From positions 94,632 through 158,631 of the forward strand of contig NZ_BJZT01000008.1 in the NCBI RefSeq assembly GCF_007992175.1: a DNA stretch of 64,000 nucleotides. The letters run 5' to 3'. A program made the translations under genes and the position numbers. The stretch is from Methylobacterium haplocladii (GTDB lineage: Bacteria > Pseudomonadota > Alphaproteobacteria > Rhizobiales > Beijerinckiaceae). Shown in pieces: positions 1 to 9,746 of the stretch. Below the pieces are notes generated by a model, which was not told where the DNA came from, did not search any database, and saw nothing but the letters and a program-made list of their open reading frames with translations. Numbering within the stretch: the first letter of the stretch is position 1; every line of letters starts with the position of its first letter.

Positions 1-472
1 GCATCACCGCGTTGTAGGCGCCGGCCGAATGGCCCGCGAGGACGATCTTCTTCGGGTCGCCGCCATAGGCTGCGATGTTGTCGCGCACCCAGGCTATGGC
101 CCGGGCACCGTCGTCGAGAAAATCCGGAAAACGCACCTGCGGGTAGAGCCGGTAGTCCGGCAGCACCGTCACGAAGCCCTGAGCGGCCAGGGCTTGCGCG
201 GCGAAGGCGTAGTCGTCCTTCGAGCCGTTCTTCCAGGAACCGCCATAGAAGAACACCAGCACCGGCGCGTTGGTCACGTCCGTGATCGGCGTGAATACGT
301 CGAGGCGCTGTCGCGGATCCTCGCCATAGGCCACGTCCCTCAGCGAGAGCCGCGCGCCGGCATCGCGCGGTCCGAGCGCATCGAACAGCGCCAGGGGCGA
401 GCAGCCGGACATTCCGAGGGTGGAGAGCAGGAGGCAGCCGAACGAGAGTACGGCGACGAGGACCCGGATCAT
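1..472 (-). CDS. Alpha/beta hydrolase (carboxylesterase-like) lipoprotein, 3' end cut by window edge
   Basis: Reading the minus strand from an ATG at 472 gives 157 codons, open to the window edge. The N-terminus is a hydrophobic signal ending in LGMSGC, a plausible lipobox, so this is probably a membrane-anchored lipoprotein. The body has the hallmarks of the BD-FAE/hormone-sensitive-lipase type of alpha/beta hydrolase: FFYGGSWKNGS (an oxyanion-hole strand of the HGG type), VLPDYRLYP, and the nucleophile elbow GHSAGAYNAV with the catalytic Ser at about residue 150. The Asp and His of the triad lie beyond the edge. The family hydrolyses esters; the substrate cannot be inferred. It has no operon partner visible here; the next gene, on the same strand, ends 100 bp upstream. 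Confidence 0.8.
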   Translation of the reverse strand, partial: MIRVLVAVLSFGCLLLSTLGMSGCSPLALFDALGPRDAGARLSLRDVAYGEDPRQRLDVFTPITDVTNAPVLVFFYGGSWKNGSKDDYAFAAQALAAQGFVTVLPDYRLYPQVRFPDFLDDGARAIAWVRDNIAAYGGDPKKIVLAGHSAGAYNAVM

Positions 473-572
473 GCAACTCCCGAGGGCTGGCGTTCGATGC
501 CACGTGATGGGGCAGACGGGGCGGATTCATGGCCGAGGCGCGGCGAAGCGCGGCCTGGTTTTCAATGCCGCA

Positions 573-1541
573 TCAGGTCCGCAGAACGATGCAGGCGCCG
601 CCGGCCTTGCGGATGCGGTTACAGAGCGTATCGCCCGCGGCCCGCGTCTCGGCCGGGATTCGGATGCGATAGAACGCCCGCGTCCCGCGGAAGCGTAGAC
701 GCGTCCCGATGATCATTGGGCGGACGTCGCCGATCACACCGGCGTAGAGGGAGCGTGTCCGCGAAAAACTCGCGAGCGCCAGGGACTTCGAAAAGTTGCC
801 GGCAAGCTGGATACCCCAGGGTGCCGTCACCCCGCCCTCGACCGGCAGCGCGAAGCGGTCGCCGCGCGAGGGGATGCGCAACAGGGCCGTAACCTGGATG
901 CAGGTCTGGGCCGGCTCGGCGACGGCGTCCTTCGTCACGCCTTTGGCCGCGTCCGGCGCCTGTGTGGTCTCCGACGGTTTCGCGTCCGACTTCTTCGCCG
1001 GTTCGCCCTCCTCCGGCGCTATCTCGATCTGCACCCCCGGACGCCAATCCTCGGCGGGGCGGCCAGTCAGGGCGATGACGTAGGCGCGGGTTTCCGACGG
1101 CAGGCCGCCGGTGCCGGCGAGCCACTTCGACACACGGCCCGGGCCGCCATTGTAAGCGGCTGCGGCGAGGCCGAGATTGCCGAATTGGGTACGCAGGTCC
1201 GCGAGTAGATGCGCCGCATGCGGGATCGCCTGCTCCGGGTCGAACGGATCGAGCAGCCCGCGCTCCCTGGCGGTACCCGGCATGAACTGCGCGACGCCCT
1301 GCGCCCCGACCGGGCTGACGGCGGTCACGCGGAACGCACTTTCGCGAAAGATCAGCCGCGTCAGGAATGGCACGGGGATCGCCCGCGCTTTTGCGGAATC
1401 CTCGATCAGCCGGCAGAGGGCCTGTGTCACGGTTTCGCCGTCGCCGCCGGCCCCGCCCGCGGCGGCATCGGCGATCGGGGCAGCCCAGAGAAACGCGAGG
1501 AAGGTGGTGAGGATGAGCGAAAGGCGCGGCACGGCTGCCAT
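573..1541 (-). CDS. Lytic transglycosylase (SLT domain), exported
   Basis: The 322-residue protein has an N-terminal signal peptide (about residues 1-26, ending ADA-A). An SLT-type transglycosylase domain occupies roughly residues 45-165. The catalytic Glu is in FRESAF (about residue 67), followed by SPVGAQGVAQFMPGTA and AAAYNGGPGRV, the three motifs of family 1 lytic transglycosylases. Such enzymes cleave the MurNAc-GlcNAc bond of peptidoglycan with formation of 1,6-anhydro ends in the periplasm. The C-terminal 150 residues after a Lys/Pro/Ala-rich linker are not recognised. The next gene starts divergently about 145 bp away, so the two are separate transcription units. Confidence 0.85.
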   Translation of the reverse strand: MAAVPRLSLILTTFLAFLWAAPIADAAAGGAGGDGETVTQALCRLIEDSAKARAIPVPFLTRLIFRESAFRVTAVSPVGAQGVAQFMPGTARERGLLDPFDPEQAIPHAAHLLADLRTQFGNLGLAAAAYNGGPGRVSKWLAGTGGLPSETRAYVIALTGRPAEDWRPGVQIEIAPEEGEPAKKSDAKPSETTQAPDAAKGVTKDAVAEPAQTCIQVTALLRIPSRGDRFALPVEGGVTAPWGIQLAGNFSKSLALASFSRTRSLYAGVIGDVRPMIIGTRLRFRGTRAFYRIRIPAETRAAGDTLCNRIRKAGGACIVLRT

Positions 1542-1686
1542 CTAGACGTGCGCCGGCTCGGAAGGAAATCGGTACAGGGCCGCTCGTTCGTCGGCGCCGA
1601 GCATTCGCCCTCGGCCGATCGCGGCGCTATAACCCCACGCACCTTCTCTCGGCCGCCCGGCCGTGGCTGCCTCACGCGCGGTGCCG

Positions 1687-3339
<1,653 letters not shown>

Positions 3340-3357
3340 GGGGATCGTCCGGCGGAC

Positions 3358-4578
3358 ATGCCCCGCGCCCTGCTCATCGTCCTCGATTCCGTCGGCATCG
3401 GCGGTGCACCCGACGCAGCCCGCTATGGCGATGCAGGCTCGGATACGGTCGGCCATATCGCCGAAGCCTGCGCCCTTGGGGACGGTGACCGCGGAGGCCT
3501 GCGCTCCGGCCCGCTCCATCTGCCGAACCTGACAGCGCTCGGTCTCGGCCTCGCCGCCGAAGGCGCAACGGGTCGTGTGCCGCCGGGACTGGCGCCGGTC
3601 GGCCGCAGCGAAGGGGCCTACGGCCATGCCGTCGAGACGGCGACGGGCAAGGACACGCCGTCCGGCCACTGGGAGATCGCCGGCTTGGCCGTGCTGGAGG
3701 ATTGGGGCCACTTCCCGGAGACGCGACCCAGCTTTCCGGCAGAGCTGACCGATGCCCTGGTCGCGCAGGCCGGGTTGCCCGGCATCCTCGGCGATTGCCA
3801 CGCCTCCGGCATCACCGTCATCGAAGCCCTCGGGGCCGAGCACGTCCGAACCGGCAAGCCGATCTGCTACACCTCTGCCGACAGCGTCTTCCAGGTCGCC
3901 GCTCACGAAGAGTCTTTCGGGCTGGACCGACTCTACGAGACCTGCCGGATCGCGCGAACGATCTGCGACGACTGGCGCGTCGGCCGGGTCATCGCACGGC
4001 CCTTCGTCGGCTCGGAGACGGAAGGCTTTCGGCGAACGAAGAACCGCAAGGATTTCTCGGTGTCGCCGCCGGAGGCGACGCTGCTCGACCGGCTCGTGGC
4101 CGCCGGCAGGGAGGTCGTCAGCATCGGCAAGATCGGCGACATCTTCGCCCATCGCAGCACCGGCCGCGAGGTGAAGACCGCAAGCAACGGAGCCGGCGTC
4201 GAAGCTGCGCTCGACACCCTCGCGAGGCTCGGCGACGGCGGGTTTGTTTTCGTCAACCTCGTCGATTTCGACACCGAGCACGGCCACCGCCGCGACGTGC
4301 CGGGCTACGCCGCCGAACTGGAAGCCTTCGACGCGCGCATTCCCGCGATCCGGGCGGCGCTGCGCGATGGCGATCTCTGCGTGATCACCGCCGACCACGG
4401 CAACGACCCGACGTGGCGCGGGACGGAGCACACGCGCGAGCAGGTACCGATCCTGGCGTTCGGTCCGGGCGTCGCGCCGGGGCCTATCGGGCGGCGCGAG
4501 ACGTTTTCCGACATCGGGGCGACGGTGGCGCGGCACCTTGGGCTGAGTGACGCAGGGGCCGGCAAGAGTTGGTGGTAG
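3358..4578 (+). CDS. deoB: Phosphopentomutase
   Basis: The 406-residue protein has the length expected for DeoB. It interconverts (deoxy)ribose-1-phosphate and (deoxy)ribose-5-phosphate in cytoplasmic nucleoside salvage. It belongs to the alkaline-phosphatase superfamily, and the metal-binding motifs are intact: [10 protein letters not shown] at the N-terminus, the family pattern [14 protein letters not shown] with the phosphate-accepting Thr region, [12 protein letters not shown], and [19 protein letters not shown] near the C-terminus. The gene starts 18 bp after the ABC ATPase stop and may be cotranscribed with it. Translation is probably from the ATG at 3358; no competing start was found. 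Confidence 0.95.
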   Translation: MPRALLIVLDSVGIGGAPDAARYGDAGSDTVGHIAEACALGDGDRGGLRSGPLHLPNLTALGLGLAAEGATGRVPPGLAPVGRSEGAYGHAVETATGKDTPSGHWEIAGLAVLEDWGHFPETRPSFPAELTDALVAQAGLPGILGDCHASGITVIEALGAEHVRTGKPICYTSADSVFQVAAHEESFGLDRLYETCRIARTICDDWRVGRVIARPFVGSETEGFRRTKNRKDFSVSPPEATLLDRLVAAGREVVSIGKIGDIFAHRSTGREVKTASNGAGVEAALDTLARLGDGGFVFVNLVDFDTEHGHRRDVPGYAAELEAFDARIPAIRAALRDGDLCVITADHGNDPTWRGTEHTREQVPILAFGPGVAPGPIGRRETFSDIGATVARHLGLSDAGAGKSWW

Positions 4579-4599
4579 CCGACTTGAGCCATGGCCGGT

Positions 4600-4815
4600 G
4601 GTGCGCACCCCTTGCCCCGCTTGCGGGGAGCGGGCCGCGACCACCTCGTCGTCGGCGCGGCGAGGCGGCAGCCGACGCTGCGGGGGCCTGGCCGGATACG
4701 CCCCGTTCGGAGTCGGCCCCTCACCCTCGGGTCGGCTTCGCCTCCGCTTGCCTCGCCCCCGGCAAGGGGGGCTCGGCCCTCTCCCCACAAGCGGGGCGAA
4801 GGGGAGGGCGAGCCC
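4600..4815. repeat. Imperfect GC-rich palindromic (REP-like) extragenic repeat
   Basis: This tract after deoB holds several related inverted pieces, for example CCCCGCTTGCGGGG near 4615, CTCGCCCCCGGCAAGGGGG near 4753 and TCTCCCCACAAGCGGGG near 4781. Short imperfect palindromes of this flavour are scattered between genes in many alphaproteobacterial genomes. Copy number in this genome cannot be judged from one window. The 3' end of the following minus-strand gene (4721-5116) reads into it. Confidence 0.5.
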
Positions 4816-5116
4816 GCTCAGACCGCCCTGCGCGAAGCCGCCGCTCTTCCAGCACCACGCCCAAAACATCCGCCAGTTCGACCGCTTCGATCGGCCGCCG
4901 GATTTTTACAGCGCGGGTCGGTTCGCCCACACGCATCACCAGCACGATCGTTTCCAGGTCCGGGCAGCCTGGATCTGCGCAGGCGATGGCGTTCACCGTC
5001 AGCGCATCGTCGGGGCCGAGGGCGAGCGCCTCGACCAATTGCAGCTTGAGTGCTGCGACCGCCTCGGTCTGGGCGGCGCTGCGGGCGCGCCAAGATTTGA
5101 GGCTGATGAAGCCCAT
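4721..5116 (-). CDS. Conserved small protein encoded downstream of CobW, unknown function
   Basis: The start is the ATG at 5116, four bases beyond the cobW stop on the same strand, so the two genes are almost certainly cotranscribed and possibly translationally coupled. The product is 131 residues. Residues 1-100 look like a compact soluble domain with a PDDALTVNAIACADPGCPD segment (two Cys in the spacing C-x5-C) followed by beta-rich sequence. The last ~26 residues (Arg/Pro/Ala-rich) are translated from the REP-like repeat and are probably not part of the ancestral domain. I do not recognise a characterised family. The link to a Zur-controlled CobW gene suggests a role in metal homeostasis, which is inference only. 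Confidence 0.65.
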   Translation of the reverse strand: MGFISLKSWRARSAAQTEAVAALKLQLVEALALGPDDALTVNAIACADPGCPDLETIVLVMRVGEPTRAVKIRRPIEAVELADVLGVVLEERRLRAGRSERARPPLRPACGERAEPPLPGARQAEAKPTRG

Positions 5117-5120
5117 GCGC

Positions 5121-6338
5121 TCAGGCCGCCCGACGCCATTCCGGAAACGGGTCGGGTAGGCGGTGATAGGCGGCCGGGTCGAAGCGCGTGATGGTCTCCG
5201 AGCCGACGAGGCAGGCATCGAGGGCGGCGGTGATGGCGTCGCGGTCCATGCCGGTGCCGATGAAGACGAGCTCCTGCCGGCGATCGCCCCAGACCTCGCT
5301 CCAGTTCTTTTCGAGATGACCCGTCCAGGTCGCCTCGTCGGGCCAGCGCGCACGCGGCACGGCCGCCCACCAGAAGCCCATGGCTGAGACCCGCGCGATC
5401 GCCCCGGCCAGCGAAAATTCGCCGACCCAGTCGGGTCGTGTCGCCAGCCAGAAATGGCCTTTGGCGCGGATCAGGCCCGGCCAGGTGCGGTCGATGAACG
5501 CATTGAACTTTCCCGGGTCGAACGGCCGGCGTGCCCGATAGACGAAGCTGGACACGCCGTATTCCTCGGTCTCCGGCACGTGCTCGTGAGCGCCGTAGAG
5601 TTCCTTGAACCAGAGCGGATGCGCCTGCGCCTTCTCCTCGTCGAACAGGCCGGTATCGAGGATGGCGTTGAGCGGCGCCCGGCCGTGCGAGGTCTCGACC
5701 ATGCGGGCGTCGGCGTTCAATCCGCGCACCACCGAACGTACGAGGGCGAGCTGATCGGCCGAGACGTCCTCGACCTTGTTGATGACGACGACGTCGGCGA
5801 ATTCGATCTGCTCGACCAGCAGATCGACCAGCGTGCGGTTGTCCTCGTCGCCAGCCGTCTCGCCGCGGTCGCGCAGAAAGGCGTTGGAGCCGTAGTCGCG
5901 CAGCAGGTTCACGGCGTCCACCACGGTGACCATGGTGTCGAGACGCGCGACGTCGCTCAGCGCATGACCGTCGTCGTCGCGAAAGGAGAAGGTGCTCGCC
6001 ACCGGCAGCGGCTCCGCGATGCCGGTACCCTCGATCAGGAGGTAGTCGTAGCGGCCTTCCTCCGCGAGTCGGCGCACCTCGGCCAAGAGATCGTCGCGCA
6101 AGGTGCAGCAGATGCAGCCGTTGGTCAGCTCAACCAGTCTCTCGTCCGTGCGCGAAAGATTGGCGCCCCCATCTCGCACGAGGTCGGCGTCGATGTTCAC
6201 CTCGCTCATGTCATTGACGATCACGGCGACGCGACGGCCTTCACGGTTGCTCAGGACATGGTTCAGCAATGTCGTCTTGCCGGCCCCTAGGAAGCCGGAG
6301 AGCACGGTGACGGGGAGGCGGGCGCCGATCGATGTCAT
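5121..6338 (-). CDS. CobW/COG0523-family GTP-dependent zinc chaperone
   Basis: This 405-residue G3E-family GTPase has Walker [12 protein letters not shown] (about residue 15) and the metal-binding motif GCICCTL (CxCC, about residue 74). Further family features are a Walker B-like [10 protein letters not shown] and the base-specificity motif VVINKVEDV. The C-terminal CobW_C domain begins near residue 250. Members with CxCC and Zur control (ZigA, ZagA) are thought to deliver zinc to client enzymes during zinc limitation. The Zur-box-like sequence immediately upstream of this ATG (6353-6375) supports that role over cobalamin synthesis, and no cob genes are nearby. The following small gene is co-oriented with a 4-bp gap. 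Confidence 0.9.
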   Translation of the reverse strand: MTSIGARLPVTVLSGFLGAGKTTLLNHVLSNREGRRVAVIVNDMSEVNIDADLVRDGGANLSRTDERLVELTNGCICCTLRDDLLAEVRRLAEEGRYDYLLIEGTGIAEPLPVASTFSFRDDDGHALSDVARLDTMVTVVDAVNLLRDYGSNAFLRDRGETAGDEDNRTLVDLLVEQIEFADVVVINKVEDVSADQLALVRSVVRGLNADARMVETSHGRAPLNAILDTGLFDEEKAQAHPLWFKELYGAHEHVPETEEYGVSSFVYRARRPFDPGKFNAFIDRTWPGLIRAKGHFWLATRPDWVGEFSLAGAIARVSAMGFWWAAVPRARWPDEATWTGHLEKNWSEVWGDRRQELVFIGTGMDRDAITAALDACLVGSETITRFDPAAYHRLPDPFPEWRRAA

Positions 6339-6352
6339 ACGAATCTCATCGC

Positions 6353-6375
6353 GTTATGTAACAGTATAACATTTC
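6353..6375 (-). promoter_or_regulatory. Zur box candidate upstream of the CobW-family gene
   Basis: On the minus strand this 23-bp site reads GAAATGTTATA, one central C, then TGTTACATAAC. It is close to the enterobacterial Zur consensus, an inverted repeat of the type GAAATGTTATA-N-TATAACATTTC: the left arm is identical, and the right arm matches at most positions. It lies 14-37 bp upstream of the start codon, a position where a bound zinc-responsive repressor would block transcription. The surrounding intergenic sequence is also A+T-richer than the genes. Confidence 0.75.
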
Positions 6376-6529
6376 TTTCGACCACATCTGTCAACCGCGG
6401 TTTTCGAGAAATCGTCGACTCGTCGACACGGATGCCCGATAGCAACGTATCGGCAATGATCGCGTGCAACCTCGCCAGCCGATGCGGCTTTTTCGAACAG
6501 GCTGCCGGTGAGCTTGGAGGAGACGGTTC

Positions 6530-7174
6530 GTGCGACCCTGGCGTGAGCGGCCGGACGATAGGCGCAGCTACCACCACGGCAACCTCAAGGAGGCGCTGAT
6601 CGAAGCGGCACGCCGCTTCATCGCGGAGCGCGGCGTCGGCGGCTTCACGCTGGTCGATGCGGCCCGTCTCGTCGGCGTCACGCCTGCCGCGCTTTATCGC
6701 CATTTCCGGGGACGCGAGGCGTTGCTGGAAGAAGTCGCCGGTCGCGGCTTCAAGGATCTCGCCGAACGTCTCGCCCGAGCCCTCGGAGGCCGCGGCACCC
6801 CGCTGGAGCGCTTCACCCGCATGGGTGAAGCTTACCTCGCCTTCGCCGAGGAAGAGCCGGGCTACTACGCGGCGATCTTCGACGTGCGCATGCCGGGCGC
6901 GGATCCGAGCCCGGACCGCCTCAACCCGTTCGACCTGCTGGTCGAGGCCCTAAGATCGACCTTCCCCGATGGCTTCGGCGGCGTCGATCCGCGCTTCGTA
7001 GCCATGGAAGTGTGGGCGCTGTCGCACGGGATCGCCACGCTCGCCGCCTCCGGTCACCTGCCGAAGACCGGGCCGGACAAGTACGAGTTGTTGCGGGCCG
7101 GCGTGCTCGCCCTGGTTCATGGCGCTGGCGTGCCGACGAGGAGCTCCGACCCCGCCACCGATTCGGCCCCTTGA
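6530..7174 (+). CDS. TetR/AcrR-family transcriptional regulator
   Basis: The 214-residue protein has an N-terminal helix-turn-helix (about residues 15-60, with GVGGFTLVDAARLVGVTPAALYRHF). The C-terminal ligand-binding domain resembles the TetR_C_33/WHG group. The start is GTG at 6530, supported by a GGAGG ribosome binding site at 6516-6520. The gene is divergent from the CobW gene with about 190 bp between starts. Nothing adjacent identifies the target or ligand. Confidence 0.85.
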   Translation: MRPWRERPDDRRSYHHGNLKEALIEAARRFIAERGVGGFTLVDAARLVGVTPAALYRHFRGREALLEEVAGRGFKDLAERLARALGGRGTPLERFTRMGEAYLAFAEEEPGYYAAIFDVRMPGADPSPDRLNPFDLLVEALRSTFPDGFGGVDPRFVAMEVWALSHGIATLAASGHLPKTGPDKYELLRAGVLALVHGAGVPTRSSDPATDSAP

Positions 7175-7234
7175 AACGACGGGTTCGGCTCCGCATGTGA
7201 ATGTCGTTCACATACCACCCCGGAGCCATCACCC

Positions 7235-7717
7235 GTGAGCACGTCTTCTGCCTCCTCTCCCTGGGCCGGCGGTCGCGCCTGCCGAAGCGGTCCCTTTCCC
7301 CGCCGCTCACTCGAGATCGGCGCCATCGTCGTCGGTTTCATCTACTGGTGGCCGCTGGCGGTCGCCTATGTCGCGTGGAAGATCGCGGGTTACCCTGCGC
7401 TCAGCCAGATGCGTGAATATGCCCAGAACGGGTCATGGAGCTTCGGGTCGTCCAGCGGCGGGTCGCGGTTCGCCAAGGCCTACGAGGCCGCAAAGGATCG
7501 CGGTCTTCACCGTTCGGGCACCGGCAACTTCGCTTTCGACGAGTACCGCAAGGCCGAACTGGACCGCCTCGAAGCCCGCCGTCGCGCGCTTCAGGAAGAA
7601 AGCCGCGCCTTCACCGAGTTCGTCGACGAGCTGAAGCGCGCCAAGGACCGCGAGCAGTTCGACGCCTACATGGCCAAGAAGCGCTCCGAGGGCGGTGGCC
7701 CGACCATCGACGCCTGA
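7235..7717 (+). CDS. DUF2852 membrane-anchored protein
   Basis: The 160-residue protein starts at GTG 7235. It has one transmembrane segment at about residues 27-50 (IGAIVVGFIYWWPLAVAYVA), then a Gly/Ser stretch, a motif with GTGNFAFDEYRKAEL, and a long charged helix likely to form a coiled coil (residues 100-150). This arrangement matches DUF2852, a family of small proteins common in Hyphomicrobiales with no established function. A good intrinsic terminator follows at 7744. Confidence 0.8.
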   Translation: MSTSSASSPWAGGRACRSGPFPRRSLEIGAIVVGFIYWWPLAVAYVAWKIAGYPALSQMREYAQNGSWSFGSSSGGSRFAKAYEAAKDRGLHRSGTGNFAFDEYRKAELDRLEARRRALQEESRAFTEFVDELKRAKDREQFDAYMAKKRSEGGGPTIDA

Positions 7718-7743
7718 TCCAGGCCTCGACGGTCTGCAATCCG

Positions 7744-7776
7744 AAAGGGCTCTCCGCATCCGGCGGGGAGCCCTTT
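7744..7776 (+). terminator. Intrinsic terminator after the DUF2852 gene
   Basis: A hairpin with outer arms AAAGGGCTC and GAGCCCTTT and inner arms CCGC and GCGG (one mismatch between) closes on a four-base loop and ends in TTTT. It lies 27 bp after the DUF2852 stop codon and about 160 bp before treZ, separating the trehalose cluster from upstream transcription. Confidence 0.75.
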
Positions 7777-7937
7777 TCGCATCTGCGAGATTCCTCGCAA
7801 ATCCATGCTGCCATGCGGTTGTCGGTTGGCTTGGCTGCCATAAGTCCGGTGGCGGAACCGATCGCGGGGGCATGCCTTCTGCCTGAAGGCGTTACGGCCC
7901 GACCCGGCGACTTTCGAGACACAAGGATCACGGCCTG

Positions 7938-9746
7938 ATGCGGCGCAGCCATGCGATGGCCTACGGTAGCGAATTGACCGGGAACGGCGGTGCCCGCTTC
8001 GCCCTCTGGGCCCCCTCGGCAAAGGATGTGGCACTCGTCCTCGACGGCACCGACCACCCGATCCCGGATGTCGGCGAGGGCTGGCGCAGGGCGGAGGTGC
8101 CGGGCGTCCAAGCCGGCGCGCGCTACGGCTTCCGCATCGACGGCGACCTCGTGGTCCCCGATCCGGCATCCCGCTTCCAGCCGGACGACGTCTCGGGACT
8201 CAGCGAGCTGATCGATCCGGCCGCCTATGTCTGGGCCGATGGCGCCTGGACCGGCCGGACTTGGGAAGAGGCGGTGATCTACGAGCTGCATGTCGGCACG
8301 GCGACGCCGGAGGGCACTTACGCCGCGCTGGAGGCAAAACTCGACGACCTCGTCGATCTCGGCATCACCGCCATCGAGCTGCTGCCGCTGGCCGACTTCA
8401 AGGGTACCCGGAACTGGGGTTACGACGGCGTGCTGCCCTACGCCCCGGATGCCGTCTATGGCCGTCCCGACGAACTCAAGCACCTGATCGACACGGCCCA
8501 CGGCAAAGGGCTGATGGTCATGCTCGATTGCGTCTACAATCACTTCGGCCCGGCTGGGAACTATCTTCACGCCTACGCCAAGAGCTTCTTCACCGAGCGC
8601 CACCAGACCCCGTGGGGGGCCGGCATCAATTTCGACGGTAAGGAAAGCGGCCGCACGGTCCGGGACTACTTCATCGAGAACGCGCTCTACTGGCTGGACG
8701 AATACCATTTCGACGGTATCCGCTTCGACGCGGTCCACGCCATCCTCGACGATTCCGAAAGACACTTCATCGGTGAGCTGGCCGAGACCATCCGCGCAAG
8801 GCTGCCCGGTCGCCATATCCATCTCGTTCTGGAGAACGAAGCGAACCAGGCCCGCTGGCTGGAACGCGATGCCGACGCCAGGCCCGTCCAGCACAGCGCG
8901 CAATGGGCGGACGATCTGCACCATTGCTGGCACGTACTGCTGACGGGCGAGGATTCCGGCTACTACGAGAGCTTCGCGGACAAGCCGGTGCAGCACCTCG
9001 CGCGCTGCCTCGCCGAGGGTTTTGCGTATCAGGGCGAGCCGTTCAAGACGCTGGACGACCATCCCCGTGGGGAGCCATCCGCGCATTTGCCGCCCTCGGC
9101 CTTCGTGACCTTCCTCCAGAACCACGATCAGGTCGGTAACCGGGCGCTCGGCGAGCGCTTGTGCCAGCTGGCCGATCCGGAGAAGCTGGCGCTCGCCCGC
9201 GCCGGGCTGCTGCTGGCGCCGCAAATCCCGATGCTCTGGATGGGCGAAGAGTGGTCGGCCACCACGCCGTTCCTGTTCTTCGTCGACTTCGCGCCGGACG
9301 AGGAGCTGAACAAGGCCGTCCGCGAGGGCCGCCGCCGCGAGTTCAAGAGCTTTGCCGCGTTTGCCGACGACACTTCGGTGATTCCCGATCCGACCGAGGG
9401 GACGACGTTTTCGCAGTCCAAGATCGATTGGGACGAGGCCGAAAAGGCTCCGCATCGCGGGGTCTGGGCAGACACCCGCAACCTCCTGCAGATCCGCCAT
9501 CAGACCGTTGTGCCTCTCACCAAGACCGCGTTTCGCGGAGCTGACGCGAAAGTGCCGGCACCCGGCGTCGTCGACTGTACCTGGCGCTTCGAGGCCGGCA
9601 CCCTGCGCTTCGTCGCCAATGTCGGCACCGATGAGTATTCGGCGTCGAGCGAGGGTGGTCAGGTGATCTGGTCGAGCGCCCTGTCGCGAGAGGCGCTGCA
9701 ATTGCCGCCATGGACCGGCGTGTTCCTGGTCGGAGCCCCGGCATGA
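7938..9746 (+). CDS. treZ: Malto-oligosyltrehalose trehalohydrolase
   Basis: This 602-residue GH13 enzyme releases trehalose from malto-oligosyltrehalose made by TreY. It has an N-terminal CBM48-like beta domain (residues 8-95, FALWAPSAKDVALVLDG) and then the (beta/alpha)8 barrel. The nucleophile Asp lies in GIRFDAVHAI (about residue 263), the general acid Glu in LVLENEANQARWL (about 300), the third acid in FLQNHDQVGNR (about 395). The catalytic Glu context ENEAN and the VYNHFGPAGNYL loop are typical of TreZ rather than of branching or debranching enzymes. It opens the cluster, and its stop codon overlaps the next start (ATGA at 9743), so translation is probably coupled to TreY. Confidence 0.93.
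   Translation: MRRSHAMAYGSELTGNGGARFALWAPSAKDVALVLDGTDHPIPDVGEGWRRAEVPGVQAGARYGFRIDGDLVVPDPASRFQPDDVSGLSELIDPAAYVWADGAWTGRTWEEAVIYELHVGTATPEGTYAALEAKLDDLVDLGITAIELLPLADFKGTRNWGYDGVLPYAPDAVYGRPDELKHLIDTAHGKGLMVMLDCVYNHFGPAGNYLHAYAKSFFTERHQTPWGAGINFDGKESGRTVRDYFIENALYWLDEYHFDGIRFDAVHAILDDSERHFIGELAETIRARLPGRHIHLVLENEANQARWLERDADARPVQHSAQWADDLHHCWHVLLTGEDSGYYESFADKPVQHLARCLAEGFAYQGEPFKTLDDHPRGEPSAHLPPSAFVTFLQNHDQVGNRALGERLCQLADPEKLALARAGLLLAPQIPMLWMGEEWSATTPFLFFVDFAPDEELNKAVREGRRREFKSFAAFADDTSVIPDPTEGTTFSQSKIDWDEAEKAPHRGVWADTRNLLQIRHQTVVPLTKTAFRGADAKVPAPGVVDCTWRFEAGTLRFVANVGTDEYSASSEGGQVIWSSALSREALQLPPWTGVFLVGAPA

Noticed and set aside
5163..6290. Plus-strand frames antisense to the CobW gene
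   Set aside because: The CobW motifs ([16 protein letters not shown]) on the other strand are decisive.
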